Origin: Panorpa germanica
Lineage: Eukaryota > Arthropoda > Insecta > Mecoptera > Panorpidae
Length of the DNA stretch: 64,000 nucleotides
NCBI GenBank assembly: GCA_963678705.1
Contig: OY783203.1
Location: 21,558,535 to 21,622,534 of the forward strand
Direction: 5' to 3'
The notes under the pieces were generated by a model. The model was not told the origin of the DNA. It ran no database searches and saw only the letters and a program-made list of their open reading frames with translations. Below, in pieces: positions 45,935 through 57,251 of the stretch; positions within the stretch are counted from its first letter, which is position 1, and every line of letters starts with the position of its first letter. The translations under genes and the position numbers were made by a program.

Positions 45935-46496
45935 GAGGGAGGGGAGGAGCAATTACAATACAAGATATAAAAGGATTTGGGAAAGTAATATACCTCAGTA
46001 CTTATTATAAAAAGACATAAAAAACATAAGAAGGACAGCAAGGTTTAGATTGGGAAATAAGGAAAAAGGAAACAGATACTGGGAAAGTAGTAAGGAAAGA
46101 ATGTGTAGAGTGTGCGGAACGGAGGACGAAACACTGGAGCACATTAAGTTTGATTGTAAGGAAAAAGTAGGGAGTGAGATGAATATTGGGCAGCTCTTTA
46201 AAGGGGGCAAGGAAGGGAACAGATGGATGGCAGAAATAATTAGAAGAAGGAAGGCTGAAGCTTTTTAAATCTTTTTAAGGCAGAAGAATGTAATGCCGAA
46301 AGTGAAGGGAAGAGGTGGATGGCGGAGATAGAGAAAAAAACTAGGAAAGAGAAGGAATGGCAGAGTAGAAACAGGAGGGACAGTAGCAGGAGGAGCGAAG
46401 CAGTAGCAGTAGCAGTTTTGTTTTTATTTTTATAAGGAATTTCATATATATTTTTTTTCGTTTGAAAAAAATGAGAATGTTTAGATTTAATAACGA
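45935..46496 (+). mobile_element. LINE 3' end, CRVCGT family (copy 3), left part
   Basis: Plus-strand frame 46050-46268 reads MGNKEKGNRYWESSKERMCR, then VCGTEDETLEHIKFDCKEK, ending shortly after KEGNRWMAEIIRRRKAEAF with a stop. The zinc knuckle is intact. It is nearly the inverse of copy 5 at 57247-57840, showing recent family activity. The BEL/Pao element interrupts its 3' region at 46497, and the copy resumes at 50068. Confidence 0.85.
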
Positions 46497-46845
46497 TGTT
46501 TTGTTGTAGTAGTTTAATTTTATAAAAAATACCTTCGCTGAACTTGGTAGATTAGGATTTTAGTAAAAAGTACCTTGGTTTTATTTTTTAATGCTTTTAT
46601 AATACACGCACAATTGAATACATATAACAATACAATATAATTGATTCAATTTGCCCTTGTTGCTGGCTTGAGAGCTGTTAATAGAGTGGTTAAAAACCAA
46701 AGGAACAAATCGAAATTACATTAAATAACAAAGAATATAATATTAGCACAAAAGAAATGAACAAATAATCAAAATAGTATAATATCTCTTTTAAACTAAA
46801 AAATACAAAAATACATTACATTAAAAGGGGGAATTTGCTTTACCA
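46497..46845 (-). repeat. BEL/Pao LTR (3' LTR with respect to gag)
   Basis: A 349-bp LTR with no visible difference from 49719-50067. Confidence 0.9.
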
Positions 46846-47037
46846 TAACTCCCGGGTTGGAATTCCATGGGAATTTCTAAATTTCTTAATATCCATGTTA
46901 AGGTAAATTACAAAAATGCTCCCTTAATTTGAGATGAGAAAGTCTGGACGGCTGCAACACACTGCTGTTGATCTGGTCCAGTCAAGATTTTCGTATACAA
47001 CATACGCTGCAATTAAGTGGTGATGAATCTTCTTTTA

Positions 47038-48288
47038 TCAATCCTTGCCAATTAAACGTCGATTGAAGCTACGTAGAAGTTTTAGTCTAGCTCTGGGCGG
47101 ACGAATTTTTACTGCAGTCTTCGGTAGACTACAATTAAGGCGAGGCGGCTGGATCATATCTCTACTACTTGAATGAAGATTCTGGGCAATAGTTGGTATA
47201 GGGTTCAATGAAATAGTGACCTGAGTATATAGGTTGGAAATTGGAAAGACTTTTGGACATGGTATAAAAAGTTTGGAACTCAAATTCATTTTGGTTAACG
47301 CATGATCAGAAGCTAAATGTGAATACTTTAATGTTTCACCAATATGCTTAAAGTATGTGATATTTTTATTGTGGGGGCTAAACGAGGAATTAAATATATT
47401 AAGTTTTGATGTAGCTTTGGCGCTGATATAATTCTTTAATATTTTGGCTTTGTCAGACTTAAATAGATTATTGAAGTTGTAATCTACAAAAAATGATGTA
47501 GATAAAGTATGATTTTTAAGGTCATTCATAAGTAGTGGGGATTCATTTAATATTGGTGAAGGTTCCTTAAATGGTATGGTAAAGATTTTTAGGTTGTTGT
47601 TTGATTCCACGGTTGTGACTGGGGTTGATTGCAAATATGAGGATTGTAAATGATGAGGGATGACTGGAGGCTTCTTATCATATTTATTTAATAGAAGTTG
47701 CCACGCTGTTTTATAATTTTCGGGCATTACTTCTAAAGACGTGATAATGTCTAGGGCATCATCCGATAATAAATCTATTAGGTGACAAAATTTAATGGCA
47801 CAGTCATAGCTTTCTTTGGAATGTACTAATTTAGTAAACAAAGATTTGAATTGCGGCCATTCGGCAATATCTCCACTAAAGATTTTAATGTTAGTTTGGC
47901 ATAAATTGTCTAAATTATTTTGTCCATCACAAATTGATAAATTAATTTCTTTATTGGATTCTTCTGAATACTCAATAGCTTCGCTCATTAACGCCATAAG
48001 TTTAATGTATTTTATTATAAACTCTTTGACCTCAGCATCTATCTGACTTATTTCTGGGTCGTCTTCAGAAGTGTATAAAAATTGTCTGTCTAAGGCGATT
48101 TCTTCAAATTGAGCTAAAAGCGGAGTGACTAAGGAATGTCGGAATTTGACTTCGTTTAACTGATATGTGGTTGGATCATATGAAATAATTGACTGAGATT
48201 GCTGAATATAAATGTCTAGTTTCTTCATTAAGGATGCGCTTTGAAATTTCAATCTCTTAGCCAGTGACATTGTAAATCGGGTAAACAT
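47038..48288 (-). CDS. BEL/Pao gag-like protein (DUF1759 type)
   Basis: A 416-codon frame. The motif IFSGDIAEWPQFKSLF (about 136-151) followed by EVMPENYKTAWQLLLNKYD (about 186-204) is the DUF1759 signature of BEL/Pao gag proteins, normally F.GD...W..F...F and ..NY..AW..L...Y. The first 130 residues look helical. The second half is rich in S, N and P, with no clear zinc knuckle. It is read in the same direction as the LTR pair. It would supply particle protein only; this copy is treated as a fossil or dependent element. Confidence 0.85.
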   Translation of the reverse strand: MFTRFTMSLAKRLKFQSASLMKKLDIYIQQSQSIISYDPTTYQLNEVKFRHSLVTPLLAQFEEIALDRQFLYTSEDDPEISQIDAEVKEFIIKYIKLMALMSEAIEYSEESNKEINLSICDGQNNLDNLCQTNIKIFSGDIAEWPQFKSLFTKLVHSKESYDCAIKFCHLIDLLSDDALDIITSLEVMPENYKTAWQLLLNKYDKKPPVIPHHLQSSYLQSTPVTTVESNNNLKIFTIPFKEPSPILNESPLLMNDLKNHTLSTSFFVDYNFNNLFKSDKAKILKNYISAKATSKLNIFNSSFSPHNKNITYFKHIGETLKYSHLASDHALTKMNLSSKLFIPCPKVFPISNLYTQVTISLNPIPTIAQNLHSSSRDMIQPPRLNCSLPKTAVKIRPPRARLKLLRSFNRRLIGKD

Positions 48289-48720
48289 AAATTATCTTAA
48301 ACAAACTATTGTAAAATATGGAAATAAAATTTAAAAGATAATTTTATAATTTGCTACAATGACTTTAGAAATATTTAAAACGAATAATAATTTGTACAAA
48401 AGATATGAAAACAAATAGCGCTGAAATGAAGGAAACAACAATTCTTTACAAACAGAAATTTAAACAAAAGATTGAATATAAATTCCAAATAAAACGTTGC
48501 ATGAAGGTCACATAAACTATGATGGTTGTATCTGAATTAGAAACTAGTAATTTTATAATCAACAATAAATCTAATTATCAAAAATGAATATTATTCTCGG
48601 CAATAATAATAATTGAAAGTGCTGTATGACTGTGAATTATTTATGACAATTTGCTTAATAATTAAAGGTACAAATTCGATCAGGAAGGAACTGTTATTTG
48701 GCAATAATAAATGTCTGCAT

Positions 48721-49400
48721 GGATTGGTTTTTGAAAAGGGTTTCAAACCATGTGCAATTTTAAATAAGGAAGTTTTGACAACGCTTTTCCAATATAAAAT
48801 AAACGTGACCTTTGGTCTGGCTGCGGAGATTGAATTAATTATAAATTGCTCATAGATTCTAGGTACGACCTTATATCTATTTTCACAATTTTAAATACTT
48901 AAGGATTGGTTTGATAGGCATTCAAAACCAACGGTAATTTAGTAACGTAATTTTTGACAAAATGTTTGCCAAGTTAATAATGTGACCAATTTTGGTCTGG
49001 CCATGGGGATTGATTATTTTTAGAATTTATAATGGATTAAACGTATGACTTTGGATCTATTTTAACATTAGGATAAATATTTGTGGATTGATTTGATAGG
49101 CGTTCAAACCAACGGTAAACGTAATTTTTGACAAAATGTTTGTCAAGTTAAATATAATGTGACCAATTTGGTCTGGCCACATGGGTTGATTATTTATAAA
49201 TTGCTCATAGATTCTAGGTACGACCTTATATCTATTTTCTCAATTATAAATACTTGGGGATTGGTTTGATAGGGGTTCAAAACCAACGGAAATTATACAA
49301 TATGGAAATTCTTGACAAATCGTTTGTCAAGAAAAAATAGGTGTGATCAATTTGGTTTGGTCACAATGGTTGACTCATCTTAACAAATACGTACGACGTA
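48721..49400. repeat. Tandem repeat of ~180 bp in the BEL/Pao leader, four units
   Basis: Units start at about 48721, 48903, 49085 and 49258, each with GGATTGGTTTGATAGG-like opening, then CAAAACCAACGG, TTTTTGACAAAATG, TGTGACCAATTTGGTCTGG and TTCTAGGTACGACCTTATA. Spacing is 182, 182 and 173 bp. Units are diverged, so the array predates this insertion. It lies between the gag start and the 5' LTR. Confidence 0.85.
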
Positions 49401-49718
49401 AAACTCATCAAAACCAATTAATGGAAAATTCCAAAAACAACATAAATGGTACAATTTATAAGGATAAAGTGAATATGGAATAAATATAAAGGAAGCATAT
49501 AAAGGAAAATTCCAGGTCACTTACTTATTTGAACGCTCGATCCATGATGAGACTTCCTCGTGGTGATAGTAGAACGCTGGATGCGGATGTAAGGCCACGA
49601 TGTAGCTTGCTTGTATGGATGATGTTTTCCAAGTTCTTGAAGATAATTTTCTTTCGAATAACTCAGTGGAAATTCTCCGTTTGTAAGACGTTGAATTAAT
49701 TCGACGCTCGAAGGACCA

Positions 49719-50067
49719 TGTTTTGTTGTAGTAGTTTAATTTTATAAAAAATACCTTCGCTGAACTTGGTAGATTAGGATTTTAGTAAAAAGTACCTTGG
49801 TTTTATTTTTTAATGCTTTTATAATACACGCACAATTGAATACATATAACAATACAATATAATTGATTCAATTTGCCCTTGTTGCTGGCTTGAGAGCTGT
49901 TAATAGAGTGGTTAAAAACCAAAGGAACAAATCGAAATTACATTAAATAACAAAGAATATAATATTAGCACAAAAGAAATGAACAAATAATCAAAATAGT
50001 ATAATATCTCTTTTAAACTAAAAAATACAAAAATACATTACATTAAAAGGGGGAATTTGCTTTACCA
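49719..50067 (-). repeat. BEL/Pao LTR (5' LTR with respect to gag)
   Basis: A 349-bp LTR matching 46497-46845, followed by the AACGA duplication. Confidence 0.9.
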
Positions 50068-50160
50068 AACGATCTAAATTGAATTAAGCACAATGACATG
50101 TACATAAATGAGTTAAGGCACAAGAATGTAGTGAAAAATGGCAAAAATATTAAAAATAAT
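50068..50160 (+). mobile_element. LINE 3' end, CRVCGT family (copy 3), right part
   Basis: Continues the LINE interrupted by the BEL/Pao element: GAATTAAGCACAATGACATG, GAGTTAAGGCACAAGAATGT, then a GGCAAAAATATTAAAAATAA tail. The uninterrupted equivalent is seen inverted at 57247-57370. Confidence 0.85.
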
Positions 50161-50256
50161 CGACTCGTGCGCGGAGAGCCATACTATCCAATATTTGCGG
50201 ACGCCTACGTTTATAAATGTTTTTCTAATTATACTGCGATTCAGTTAACACAGTTA

Positions 50257-50729
50257 GGCCTATCGCACTATGAAAGCGTATTTAAGCGACGACGAATTCG
50301 GACGTAAATCGAACGACTTCTATGTATTTGCATGGGTGGGTCACAATACATACATATCACGTACCGATACGACAGTACGCCAAGTCAACATTTGTACTGT
50401 AGAGGGGTATTGGAGTTGTTTTGCACTAATATAATTTATCATGAGAGCAAACTTTTACTTTAATTTTTATAAATACACCACTGTTCTTTCATTCTCTTTT
50501 ACATCTCATTCCAGTGTATTCGATTGGTCTCTTTCATGTATACGCTTGGTTAAAATTCGCTTAAATATGATTGCGGTATGAGACCTACGTAACGCCCGTA
50601 TTCGGACGACATTATCGCTTGCAGTGTGCGAGGCTTCATTACATTTACAGGGTTTGGATAGGTAAAGCGTAGTGCCGCGTATACGTCCGGCCAAATTCGC
50701 TTAAATACGTTTGCATAGTGCGACAGGCC
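50257..50729. mobile_element. PIF/Harbinger-like MITE (copy 2)
   Basis: Inverted ends GGCCTATCGCACTATG and GGCCTGTCGCACTATG, flanked by TTA on the left and TAA on the right. Subterminal CGTATTTAAGCGACGACGAA recurs at 20325 and 54860. It lacks the two inserts of copy 1. Coding sequence absent. Confidence 0.75.
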
Positions 50730-50732
50730 TAA

Positions 50733-51670
50733 TGCAGTTAAAGAATCTGCAATATTTATGAGTTGGATTACTCTTGTCAGTTAATCTGTAGAAGTACTTC
50801 GACGGAACACGGAGAATTTGAAATATAATTCATTATCAGTATATTCAGACTTCCAGAGTTATTGATCAAACATTTGAAGATTCTGACATTGCACCATGCT
50901 ATGCTGCACGGCTACACGAGTCAAGCTTTTTATTAAGATTGATCAAGAAATTCCCTAAAACTAACTTTTTATAAATTTTGTTATTTCGTACACTGCAGTA
51001 CAACACGAATATGCGAGTATTTTTGTTGGATTCACTTTCAAAGTTTTATGTAGGCAAAACCACCCATGCCCGTGCCCGTGCCCGTGCCCGTGCCCGTCGC
51101 CGTTACCGTCACCGTCACCGTCACCGTCACCTTCGTGCCGGTTCATCTACCTTAATGCTCATCTGTGTGGGGGAATAAAACATTTAATATTAAACATATT
51201 TGACGTTTTCTTTCCCATCACATAGTTTTGGTGTGAAATATTATTTCATTTATGAGAAACAAGAACACAATTTCAGCACATCTACCTGTCTTCTCGGTTC
51301 ACCGTCTCCCACCGTCTGCCACCATAAGACAGTATAGAAAACAGTACACCCGACAACTGCCACCCACCCATTACACCCTTCCTTCATCCGCCCTGGCCCC
51401 ATCCTCACTCTTCTCACCACCGTCCTTCTCTTTCTGCTTGTCCAAATGTTCTGTACCTGAGTGCAGTGGCGCAACACGTCTTTATGATTGAGTCAGTGAT
51501 TTAGTGATTGTGCGAGTCTGTCCTATATCTGTACCACTTCAAACTCTACGAGTGTCACAAACAACAACCACTTATCTAAATTGCATATAGTGTATATGCT
51601 TTATTTCTAAAACTAATATATTATGTGCATTCATTTGTGATGTTTACTTTTACTACAATTAATAGAACTA
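50733..51670. other. Unassigned stretch with CCCGTG/CCGTCA arrays and a C-rich patch
   Basis: Back-to-back hexamer arrays CCCGTG then CCGTCA lie at 51067-51130. A C-rich patch spans about 51280-51440. Frames across these are low complexity. No gene is supported. Confidence 0.5.
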
Positions 51671-51675
51671 CCAGA

Positions 51676-52248
51676 GGTGCGTTCCACTAAGCGTTCACAA
51701 CGTCCAAAATATTCGAAAACGTCACTAATGACGTCATTAATTTCGCTCACGCTAAGCTCACAACGCCCCATCTGAAGAGTTGGGTCGTAGTGGTCGTTCC
51801 TGAACATTTCAGCGTAATGTTTAAACATAACGCAAAACTTAAAGATGACGATGACAGAAAAAAAAAATTCTTTATATGATTCGGAAAGAGATGTTTTATT
51901 GGATTTTATTTTATTATATAATTATGTTAAATAAGCTTAATAAAATTAATTTTAATTCATATTTGACTGCCATTTATACACTTTTCGTCATTCCATAACC
52001 TAACTTAATAAATAAACAATTAAATGTTCATTATCATTTAGAATATATTTCTTTTATGAAAAATTTATTTTGTTTGTAGATATAGCTTTTACTACATAGC
52101 TATCGCAATCCTTTTTTTTTCAACGCTCAAAACCATTCAAAACGCTTCATAATCCGCATAATTCCACTTGAGTGCAAGCTTGCAACGCTTGCAGCTGAAA
52201 AACTGCAGTCGTGGGCGTGATTGTTGTGAACGCTTAGTGGAACGTACC
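51676..52248. mobile_element. 573-bp MITE with 5-bp duplication CCAGA
   Basis: Inverted ends GGTGCGTTCCACTAAGCGTT and GGTACGTTCCACTAAGCGTT; CCAGA flanks both sides (51671-51675, 52249-52253). A truncated relative lies at 62728-63035. The interior is AT-rich without coding sequence. Superfamily not decided. Confidence 0.75.
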
Positions 52249-52253
52249 CCAGA

Positions 52254-53469
52254 ATATATATAGATTATAGAATATAGATTAACAAAAAATGTATCTTAAT
52301 GTATTCATAACTCCTAATGGCAAGTACCCCCGGTGGTCTGGACACTGTCGAAGAACATTGTAATTGTAACTTAATGTGTTGTTACTTTACATATTGAAGT
52401 ATTACAAACAAGATTTACAACGTCATTGCAACAGAAAGACGAATGGTACGCGATACGCCACTGCTGCCAATCGTACCATGCGCCATGCGGTCTGGTTTGA
52501 AACTAGTTCCGCATTTTCGCGCATTCTGTTCCTATTTTTATTATTTAGTTAACAGCACAGTAGTGTTTTTGTGTTTCTATTAATATTTAGATCCTATACG
52601 AATACGAGTGAAGTTCTTTTCAGTGGGCGCAGGGCATAGGGCATAGGGCATAGGGCACAGGGAATACTACTATATGTCATTCTGAATTATTAATCGGAAG
52701 ATTCACTACATAAAATGCTAGATGTTTTATGCAATTTTTTTGATATATTTATGTAAAAGAACATCAGTACCTATTGTTATTGCTTAAGCGAGAAATAGGA
52801 CGCCTCATATATTTTCGAAAAAGCAGCCAATTCGCAAAGTCTTGAAAATTGAAATAAATGGAGTTTTCAATTCACAAACAAGATTTCAACGACCGGAAAT
52901 TATATGTTATCAATAACTTAATGGTACTTTTTATAATGCTAAAATTACCGTTTTTTACAGTTATGTACAGAGGTCGGATTCCCGTCATTATTTGTTATGT
53001 AATTTGATAACGATTTCATTATCTTTATTTTATGGTTATTGCTTAGTTACTTAATGTTTTTTTTAGAATTACGTTATACGAGTATAACTATATAACGTAA
53101 TATAAACGAAACGTATATATAAATAGAGAAAGTAAAATATGCAGAGTATCTAGCGAAGAAGTTCACAATGTTAAATGCAACGGTAATGCAATAAACTAGA
53201 GAATGATATTGGCTTGAGGACAAAACGAAAAAAATATTCTAGGCAATAATGAAGTAGAATTCTGATTTGAGGAACAAATTACAGCCTAGAGTGCACACAA
53301 AACTTTGGTCGGCTCTGAAGACTACGACTCGGTTCTACTGAACACAACGACTCGGCTTGAAAATTGCCATGCTTTACAAAAAGTGTTTCCAGATTTTTAC
53401 CACAAATTGTAAAAATTTTTATGCGGTGCAGTATATTATTATAAAACTTTAATCCATAATATCTGGTAT
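52254..53469. other. Unassigned stretch with a GGGCATA array
   Basis: A GGGCATA heptamer array lies at 52630-52661. No gene is supported. Confidence 0.45.
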
Positions 53470-54105
53470 TGTTAATTAGCGAGGAGAGTAGGAGGGTGGG
53501 GGAGGAGTCCCGAAAAAGAGAAAGGAGTATTTTGAAAGGAACAGAATGGGGATAGAGGAAACAGAGAGAAGAAGGCACAAGTGTGGAAGAGGAGCTAAGA
53601 AGAAGAGACAGGGAGATACAGCAACAGGAAAGAAAGGAAGAAATTGAGAACAGCAATTATAACAAATGAAACAAGAGGATTTGGGAGAGAGAGATATCAC
53701 AATACATAAGAGAAAAAGATTCAGATTGGGAAGGATGTGCAGGGTGTGGGGAACAGAGATAAATACGCTGTAGCACATTAAGTTTTCATGTGAGAGAAAA
53801 GATAAAAAGCGAAAAGAATATTGTGTAGTTATTAAAGGGAGGTAGTGAAAGGAAGAGACGAAATGAAGGAAGAGAAGGAATGGCAGAGTAGAAACAGGAG
53901 GAAGAGCAGCAGGAGTAGTGAAACAGAAGCAGTAGCAGTTTTGTTTTTCTTTTTCTTTTTTTTCTTTTGGAAGAAGTGAGAATGTTTAGAATAATAAGGA
54001 TAATAAATGAATTAAGAACAATAGTATATAATTTAATGAGTTAAGGCATAAGAATGTAGTGCCCAATGGCAAAAACATTAAAAAAAATAATAATAATAAA
54101 TCTTG
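53470..54105 (+). mobile_element. LINE 3' end, CRVCGT family (copy 4)
   Basis: Plus-strand sequence contains degenerate equivalents of the C-terminus of copies 2 and 3, including the GGATGTGCAGGGTGTGGGGA region of the zinc knuckle, and ends in GGCAAAAACATTAAAAAAAA followed by an ATA run near 54088-54100. Older than copies 3 and 5. Confidence 0.7.
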
Positions 54106-54308
54106 TATTGTTGTTTTGTTTTTAATCAAAAATTGAACTTAACGCTGGACACCCTATATGTCTAAGCGAATCGAATTATTTACCGGTTGCATTTAATATT
54201 TATTTATTTAATTTTAAATATTCATATTCTTTTAACTGGCATCTATCAAACGTTCCTAAAATAGAATCACATTACTAGCTTCTGGCTTAATTGTATTTTA
54301 AACACAGA
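54106..54308. other. Unassigned AT-rich stretch
   Basis: Nothing recognised apart from a GGACACCCTATA word near 54147, similar to the end of the foldback MITE at 6101. Confidence 0.35.
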
Positions 54309-54410
54309 TATATACTACTAATTATACGAGCACATTGATAATTGATGATTTTTTAACAATATCAACATAAAATTAATGAGAAATAATGTGGGCTTTAATG
54401 GACTAATTCC
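54309..54410 (+). repeat. ~100-bp duplicated segment, first copy
   Basis: TATACTACTAATTATACGAG through AATGTGGGCTTTAATGGACT recurs at 54935-55033 with only a few differences. Confidence 0.85.
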
Positions 54411-54485
54411 TAACAATTATAGTTATGCCGGATGAGAAGGAACTGGGTTGTTAGTGAGAGAACGAACGTGTATACGCATGAATGA

Positions 54486-54598
54486 AACTAAACTGGTTTT
54501 AAGTACGTTTTCAGCGACACTGTTTCTTGGCCGCAGGGCATGGTTGGACATCATGAGCAGAGATGTGCTCAAATACAATTCTAAAATATTGAAATACA
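54486..54598 (+). repeat. Repeat E (copy 2)
   Basis: Matches 45808-45934, lacking an insertion of about 16 bp present there (between GGTTGG and ACATCATGAGC). Confidence 0.7.
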
Positions 54599-54834
54599 TA
54601 CATACATACAAATACGACACAATAAAATCCCCTGTTATGCTATTGTTAACAATTCTATAGAATCACGAAACACGGCTCGACATGGCTTGTTTTTCGTTTT
54701 CGTTGGAAACCTCGTTGCTCGGCTAGTTTGCAATCAGTCGACTCGTGTACGGAGGGCCATACTATTCAATATTTGCGGACGCCTATGTTTATAAATGTAT
54801 TTCTAATTATACTGCGATTGAGTAAACACAGTTA

Positions 54835-54940
54835 GGCCCGTCGCACTATGAAAGCGTATTTAAGCGACGACGAATTCGGACGTAAATCGAACGACTTCTA
54901 TGTATTTGCATGGGTGGGTCACAATACATACGTATATACT
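54835..54940. mobile_element. PIF/Harbinger-like MITE fragment (copy 3)
   Basis: Left 105 bp of the family (GGCCCGTCGCACTATGAAAG onward), matching 50257-50360. The upstream 110 bp (from about 54725) also match 50160-50256, so both copies lie in the same larger repeat. It is cut at about 54940 by the duplicated segment. Confidence 0.75.
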
Positions 54941-55033
54941 ACTAATTATACGAGCACATCGATAATTGATGATTTTTTTAACAATATCAACATCAAATTA
55001 ATGAGAAATAATGTGGGCTTTAATGGACTAATT
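54935..55033 (+). repeat. ~100-bp duplicated segment, second copy
   Basis: Second copy of 54309-54410, joined directly to a truncated Harbinger fragment. Confidence 0.85.
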
Positions 55034-55975
55034 CATTATTACATTGTATAATGCTTCAAAACTGTTGCAATAGTGCTCGTTGTATTATGATGTTGTAGAT
55101 GTTGGATGCTGGTTGCTGGATGTTGGATGCTGGTTGTTTGAGTTAACAATACCGGTTGCCGCCCCATTCCGTAAAGCCACCCACCTCACTTCCCTCAGTC
55201 AGTGGCTTCGCCGCTTTTTGAACTAAATACAATACAGCTGATGGTAACGAGCGTTAACAAACCTCATTAACACAATATTTGTCTTGATTTCCTTCTTCGG
55301 TTGGGTGCTAGGTGCTGGGCGCTGTGTGCTGGGTGCTCGGCGCCCGGGTACTTGGCTGTTTGTGTGGTTTATGTTAATGCTCCGTTATTCCTTACAAGCC
55401 CTCGGAGGACGCTAAAATCAAGGATATTATTCACACTAGCGAAAGAAGATTTTCTTTTCTTACCCAACCACTAATATGGACCTTAAGTACTTTTTCCAAC
55501 ACTTTCTTGTCTGGTGTGAACTGAGTTAATATTGCTTGGAAATAAATCGTCTGCGTGGAGCTAACTTTTGTTATCAATTCACAATTTGTTTCAAGATTCT
55601 GGTAATAATTGTTTTAAGCTGAAGTTAAAATGAAATGTTATCTTGCGGTACGTCACTGCAACTTTATAATTGCCTGATTTATAAAAGTTACACTCTATTC
55701 ATTTTGGTGAAGTTTCCCGACTTGATAGTACACTGTACACATGCGCAAATTATGAAACAAAATGTGCAGTACTGCAGCCGGTACACTGCAAACAATAATG
55801 GAAAGCTGTATCTATAATGTCTTGTCAGGATAATCCTAATATACGTCGTTCAGAAAAATTTCCTGTTCTTTATTAATTGTTACTTGTTATTCATTATTAT
55901 TTTAATATAATAATAAATAAATACAACTATTATATACAAGTATCATTAGATGTTCTCATACTAAGTAAGGCTTAA
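55034..55975. other. Unassigned stretch with TGGATGCTGGT and GGTGCTGGGC runs
   Basis: Degenerate repeats lie at 55098-55138 and 55305-55345. No gene is supported. GTCGTTCAGAAAAAT at 55845-55859 recurs at 56753-56767. Confidence 0.45.
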
Positions 55976-56752
55976 CACGAGCACGTGACATTATTGTCTC
56001 GTCTCGCTTCTCGTCTCGTAGCGAGACATTTCTGAAAACTCTTGAGACGGTACCGAGACCACATACGGCAAGACCCGAGAGTCTCATTTCTGGTCTCGTT
56101 GACGTTATTTAAAAAAAATTGCTAGAAAAATAAACTAACAGCAACATAACGTTCAACCTTTCTTTATTACAAAAAAGGTTAGGTCGTATATTTACGAAAT
56201 ATAAAATCTGGTAAACAAACATCTGTTAAATATTTTATTTTATAATTTTGTCTTTTACAACATATTGTAGCTTAACGGAAGCGAATGTTTTAAGGGTAAA
56301 TAAATGTGAGTATACATTATTTACAATGCGATTCTTTGAAGACATTTTAACCTTTAGTTGCCGCAAAAATATCGTTTAGTGTAGACCGAGATTAGATGAA
56401 AGTGATGATGCATTAAGTGAAATTGAACCAGTTGGTGTGTATAAAAAAAAATTCTTCAATGTTTAAATTTTCTTTTAGGTTTGATAAAATTATTAGTGAG
56501 AAAAAAGCGATATGCTTAGTGTGTGAAAAATTTCGAATAAAAGAAATAGCTAGCCGAAATAATAAAATGAATTACTTTGTTAGGACTGTCTTATGAGTGA
56601 GTTTTCACAATAACGAGATGTGGCGAAACGAGACGAGACAGTCGATTACGAAACGAGAACGATACAAAAACGATACTTATTTTTTCTTAAATTACCGAGA
56701 ACGAGGCGAGATTTTTGAACTCTCGCCTTATCTCGTCTCGTGTGAAGCCCTA
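55976..56752 (+). mobile_element. hAT deletion derivative (copy c)
   Basis: Ends TAAGGCTTAACACGAG and, inverted, TAGGGCTTCACACGAGACG. It keeps RPRLDESDDALSEIEPVG and a CLVCEKF-containing segment of the BED-like N-terminal region. No clear 8-bp duplication is adjacent. Confidence 0.8.
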
Positions 56753-57155
56753 GTCGTTCAGAAAAATGTTTACATGCATAAGTGTACCAGGAGACATAAC
56801 CGTTATTCTTAGAGATATAAACATTTAGAAGTAGAAAGTATTAAATAAGAAGATTCCCATAAATTCCTTGAACAGATGTGCATCGTGACATCGTTCTTTA
56901 ATGGGAATTCCTAAAGAGTCATAAACACATAAAATTGGTGAAGTAAAAGCAAACTCCATTTTACAATTACGCTGGCAGAAATATTCCAACATCTGGAGGA
57001 TTATTAGTACCTGTCCGACATAAGTTTCACTTTTACTTTAAATAATCAATTAAAATCTGGTCACTTAATTGTGTAATGTCGGAACACATTGTAAACGTCT
57101 ATATTTTCCTTAACATAATCGAAAGTGACTGTTCAGTATTGCGTGGATCGAAGCA

Positions 57156-57156
<1 letters not shown>

Positions 57157-57251
<95 letters not shown>

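Larger units (their letters stand above)
46497..50067 (-). mobile_element. BEL/Pao LTR retrotransposon, short non-autonomous copy, young
   Basis: Two 349-bp LTRs (46497-46845 and 49719-50067) that appear identical bracket a roughly 2.9-kb interior. The LTR begins TG and ends CA, and a 5-bp duplication AACGA (46492-46496, 50068-50072) flanks the whole. The only protein part recognised is a gag-like frame on the minus strand; no pol is seen. A TGG-start segment next to the 5' LTR (TGGTCCTTCGAGCG on the minus strand) suits a tRNA primer site. The leader carries a 180-bp tandem repeat. It is very recent, given the matching LTRs. Confidence 0.9.

Noticed and set aside
47816-48046. Plus-strand 76-codon frame
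   Set aside because: Antisense of the gag-like frame.
48721-49400. CRISPR-like array
   Set aside because: Units are about 180 bp, diverged and contiguous without spacers, inside an LTR element of a eukaryote.
50961-51178. Frames with Arg-Ala or Gly-His/Gly-Asp repeats
   Set aside because: They are translations of the CCCGTG/CCGTCA arrays.
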